Of a stretch of 28,268 bases of DNA, positions 28,024 to 28,268 are shown one piece after another. Position 1 is the stretch's first letter. Each line of letters starts with the position of its first letter. The position numbers and the translations under genes were made by a program. The notes beneath the pieces were generated by a model. That model searched no databases and had not been told where the DNA came from. It saw nothing but the letters and a program-made list of their open reading frames with translations. Origin of the DNA: F23-B02 sp045601285 (lineage in GTDB: Bacteria > Bacillota > Clostridia > Oscillospirales > Oscillospiraceae); the NCBI GenBank assembly GCA_045601285.1, contig JAZRZJ010000001.1, positions 1 to 28,268 on the forward strand, in the 5' to 3' direction.

Positions 28024-28268
28024 TCAATCGGTGTGGCGATAGCTCGTATTCTGCCACTTGCCGCCGTTAGCGCGGTGCATTTCCTCCGTGAGATGGTCCC
28101 AGCGGAGAACGTCGCCCTTGTCGGGGTAAAATTCAATGAACCTGCCGTCCACGAAGGTGTAGAAGCGGCTGATGTCGGTGCACATTGCGAAGGTGGGCAC
28201 CCGCTCGCTGCTGAGGTCAAACTTATAGGGCTCGTCCTACAGCGTTCCCTCAAAATGCAGACCCGCTT
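28024..28268 (-). pseudogene. 3' part of an unrecognised gene with an in-frame TAG
   Basis: On the minus strand one frame codes from the window edge to TGA at 28024-28026 with protein-like content: residues include AGLHFEGTL, stop, DEPYKFDLSSERVPTF, FYTFVDGRFIEFYP, VLRWDHLTEEMHRANGGKWQ and YRHTD. The TAG lies at 28237-28239; CAG (Gln) there would need one base change. No good start follows the TAG. So it is a broken gene, a sequencing error or, less likely, suppressed amber. I do not recognise the family. Any reading in the other frames of this stretch is not supported. Confidence 0.55.

Noticed and set aside
27996..28253. 85-codon minus-strand frame at the right edge
   Set aside because: Ser/Thr/Ala/Arg-rich shadow; the neighbouring frame with the in-frame TAG has far better protein-like content.

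Overview
The window reads as chromosome around a replication origin of a Gram-positive Firmicute, most likely a class Clostridia gut bacterium of the Oscillospirales/Ruminococcaceae type. The evidence is the dnaA-dnaN-yaaA-recF-remB-gyrB-gyrA order, RemB (DUF370), Noc, DivIVA, SepF, a Clostridia-type IleS, AGGAGG-like ribosome sites, and several families of short dispersed palindromic repeats. The genus is inference. No rRNA, tRNA, CRISPR array, insertion sequence or prophage was seen.

Layout. 1-8730 (minus strand): SHOCT-domain protein, gyrA, gyrB, a small DUF559 (Vsr-like) nuclease gene overlapping the gyrB start, remB, recF, yaaA (S4 protein), a four-helix membrane protein and dnaN. Two ~120-bp composite palindromic repeats in opposite orientation flank the gyrB/DUF559 pair. 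8731-8969: probable oriC, with an AT-rich block, DnaA-trios (TAG/CAG triplets) and degenerate DnaA boxes in the order expected of a basal unwinding system. 8970-10298: dnaA. A divergent promoter region then leads to sstT (plus strand), where rpmH-rnpA would usually be expected. 11806-12365 is a gene-free island of dispersed repeats. Then come mfd (apparently leaderless) and a parvulin-like lipoprotein, both on the plus strand.

From 17.2 kb on, nearly all genes lie on the minus strand: noc, then a 540-bp non-coding stretch (dyad, tandem repeat, candidate small RNA), a small DUF378 membrane protein on the plus strand, and a long minus-strand block: miaA, hfq, a HlyD-like membrane-anchored protein, yggS/ylmE, sepF, divIVA, ileS, lspA (with a long acidic tail) and a RluD-type pseudouridine synthase. 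The left end of that block in transcription order carries a palindromic MITE-like element in the hfq leader. A gene broken by an in-frame TAG lies at the right edge.

Together the genes cover replication initiation and elongation (DnaA, DnaN, gyrase), repair (RecF, Mfd), nucleoid occlusion and division (Noc, SepF, DivIVA), envelope maturation (LspA, parvulin lipoprotein) and translation/RNA functions (IleS, MiaA, RluD, Hfq). The best candidate for something undescribed is the solo DUF559 nuclease with its repeat elements inside the origin operon; one repeat appears to supply the nuclease's ribosome binding site. The hfq-leader palindrome, the candidate small RNA at 18.5 kb and the LspA tail motif are the next most interesting.
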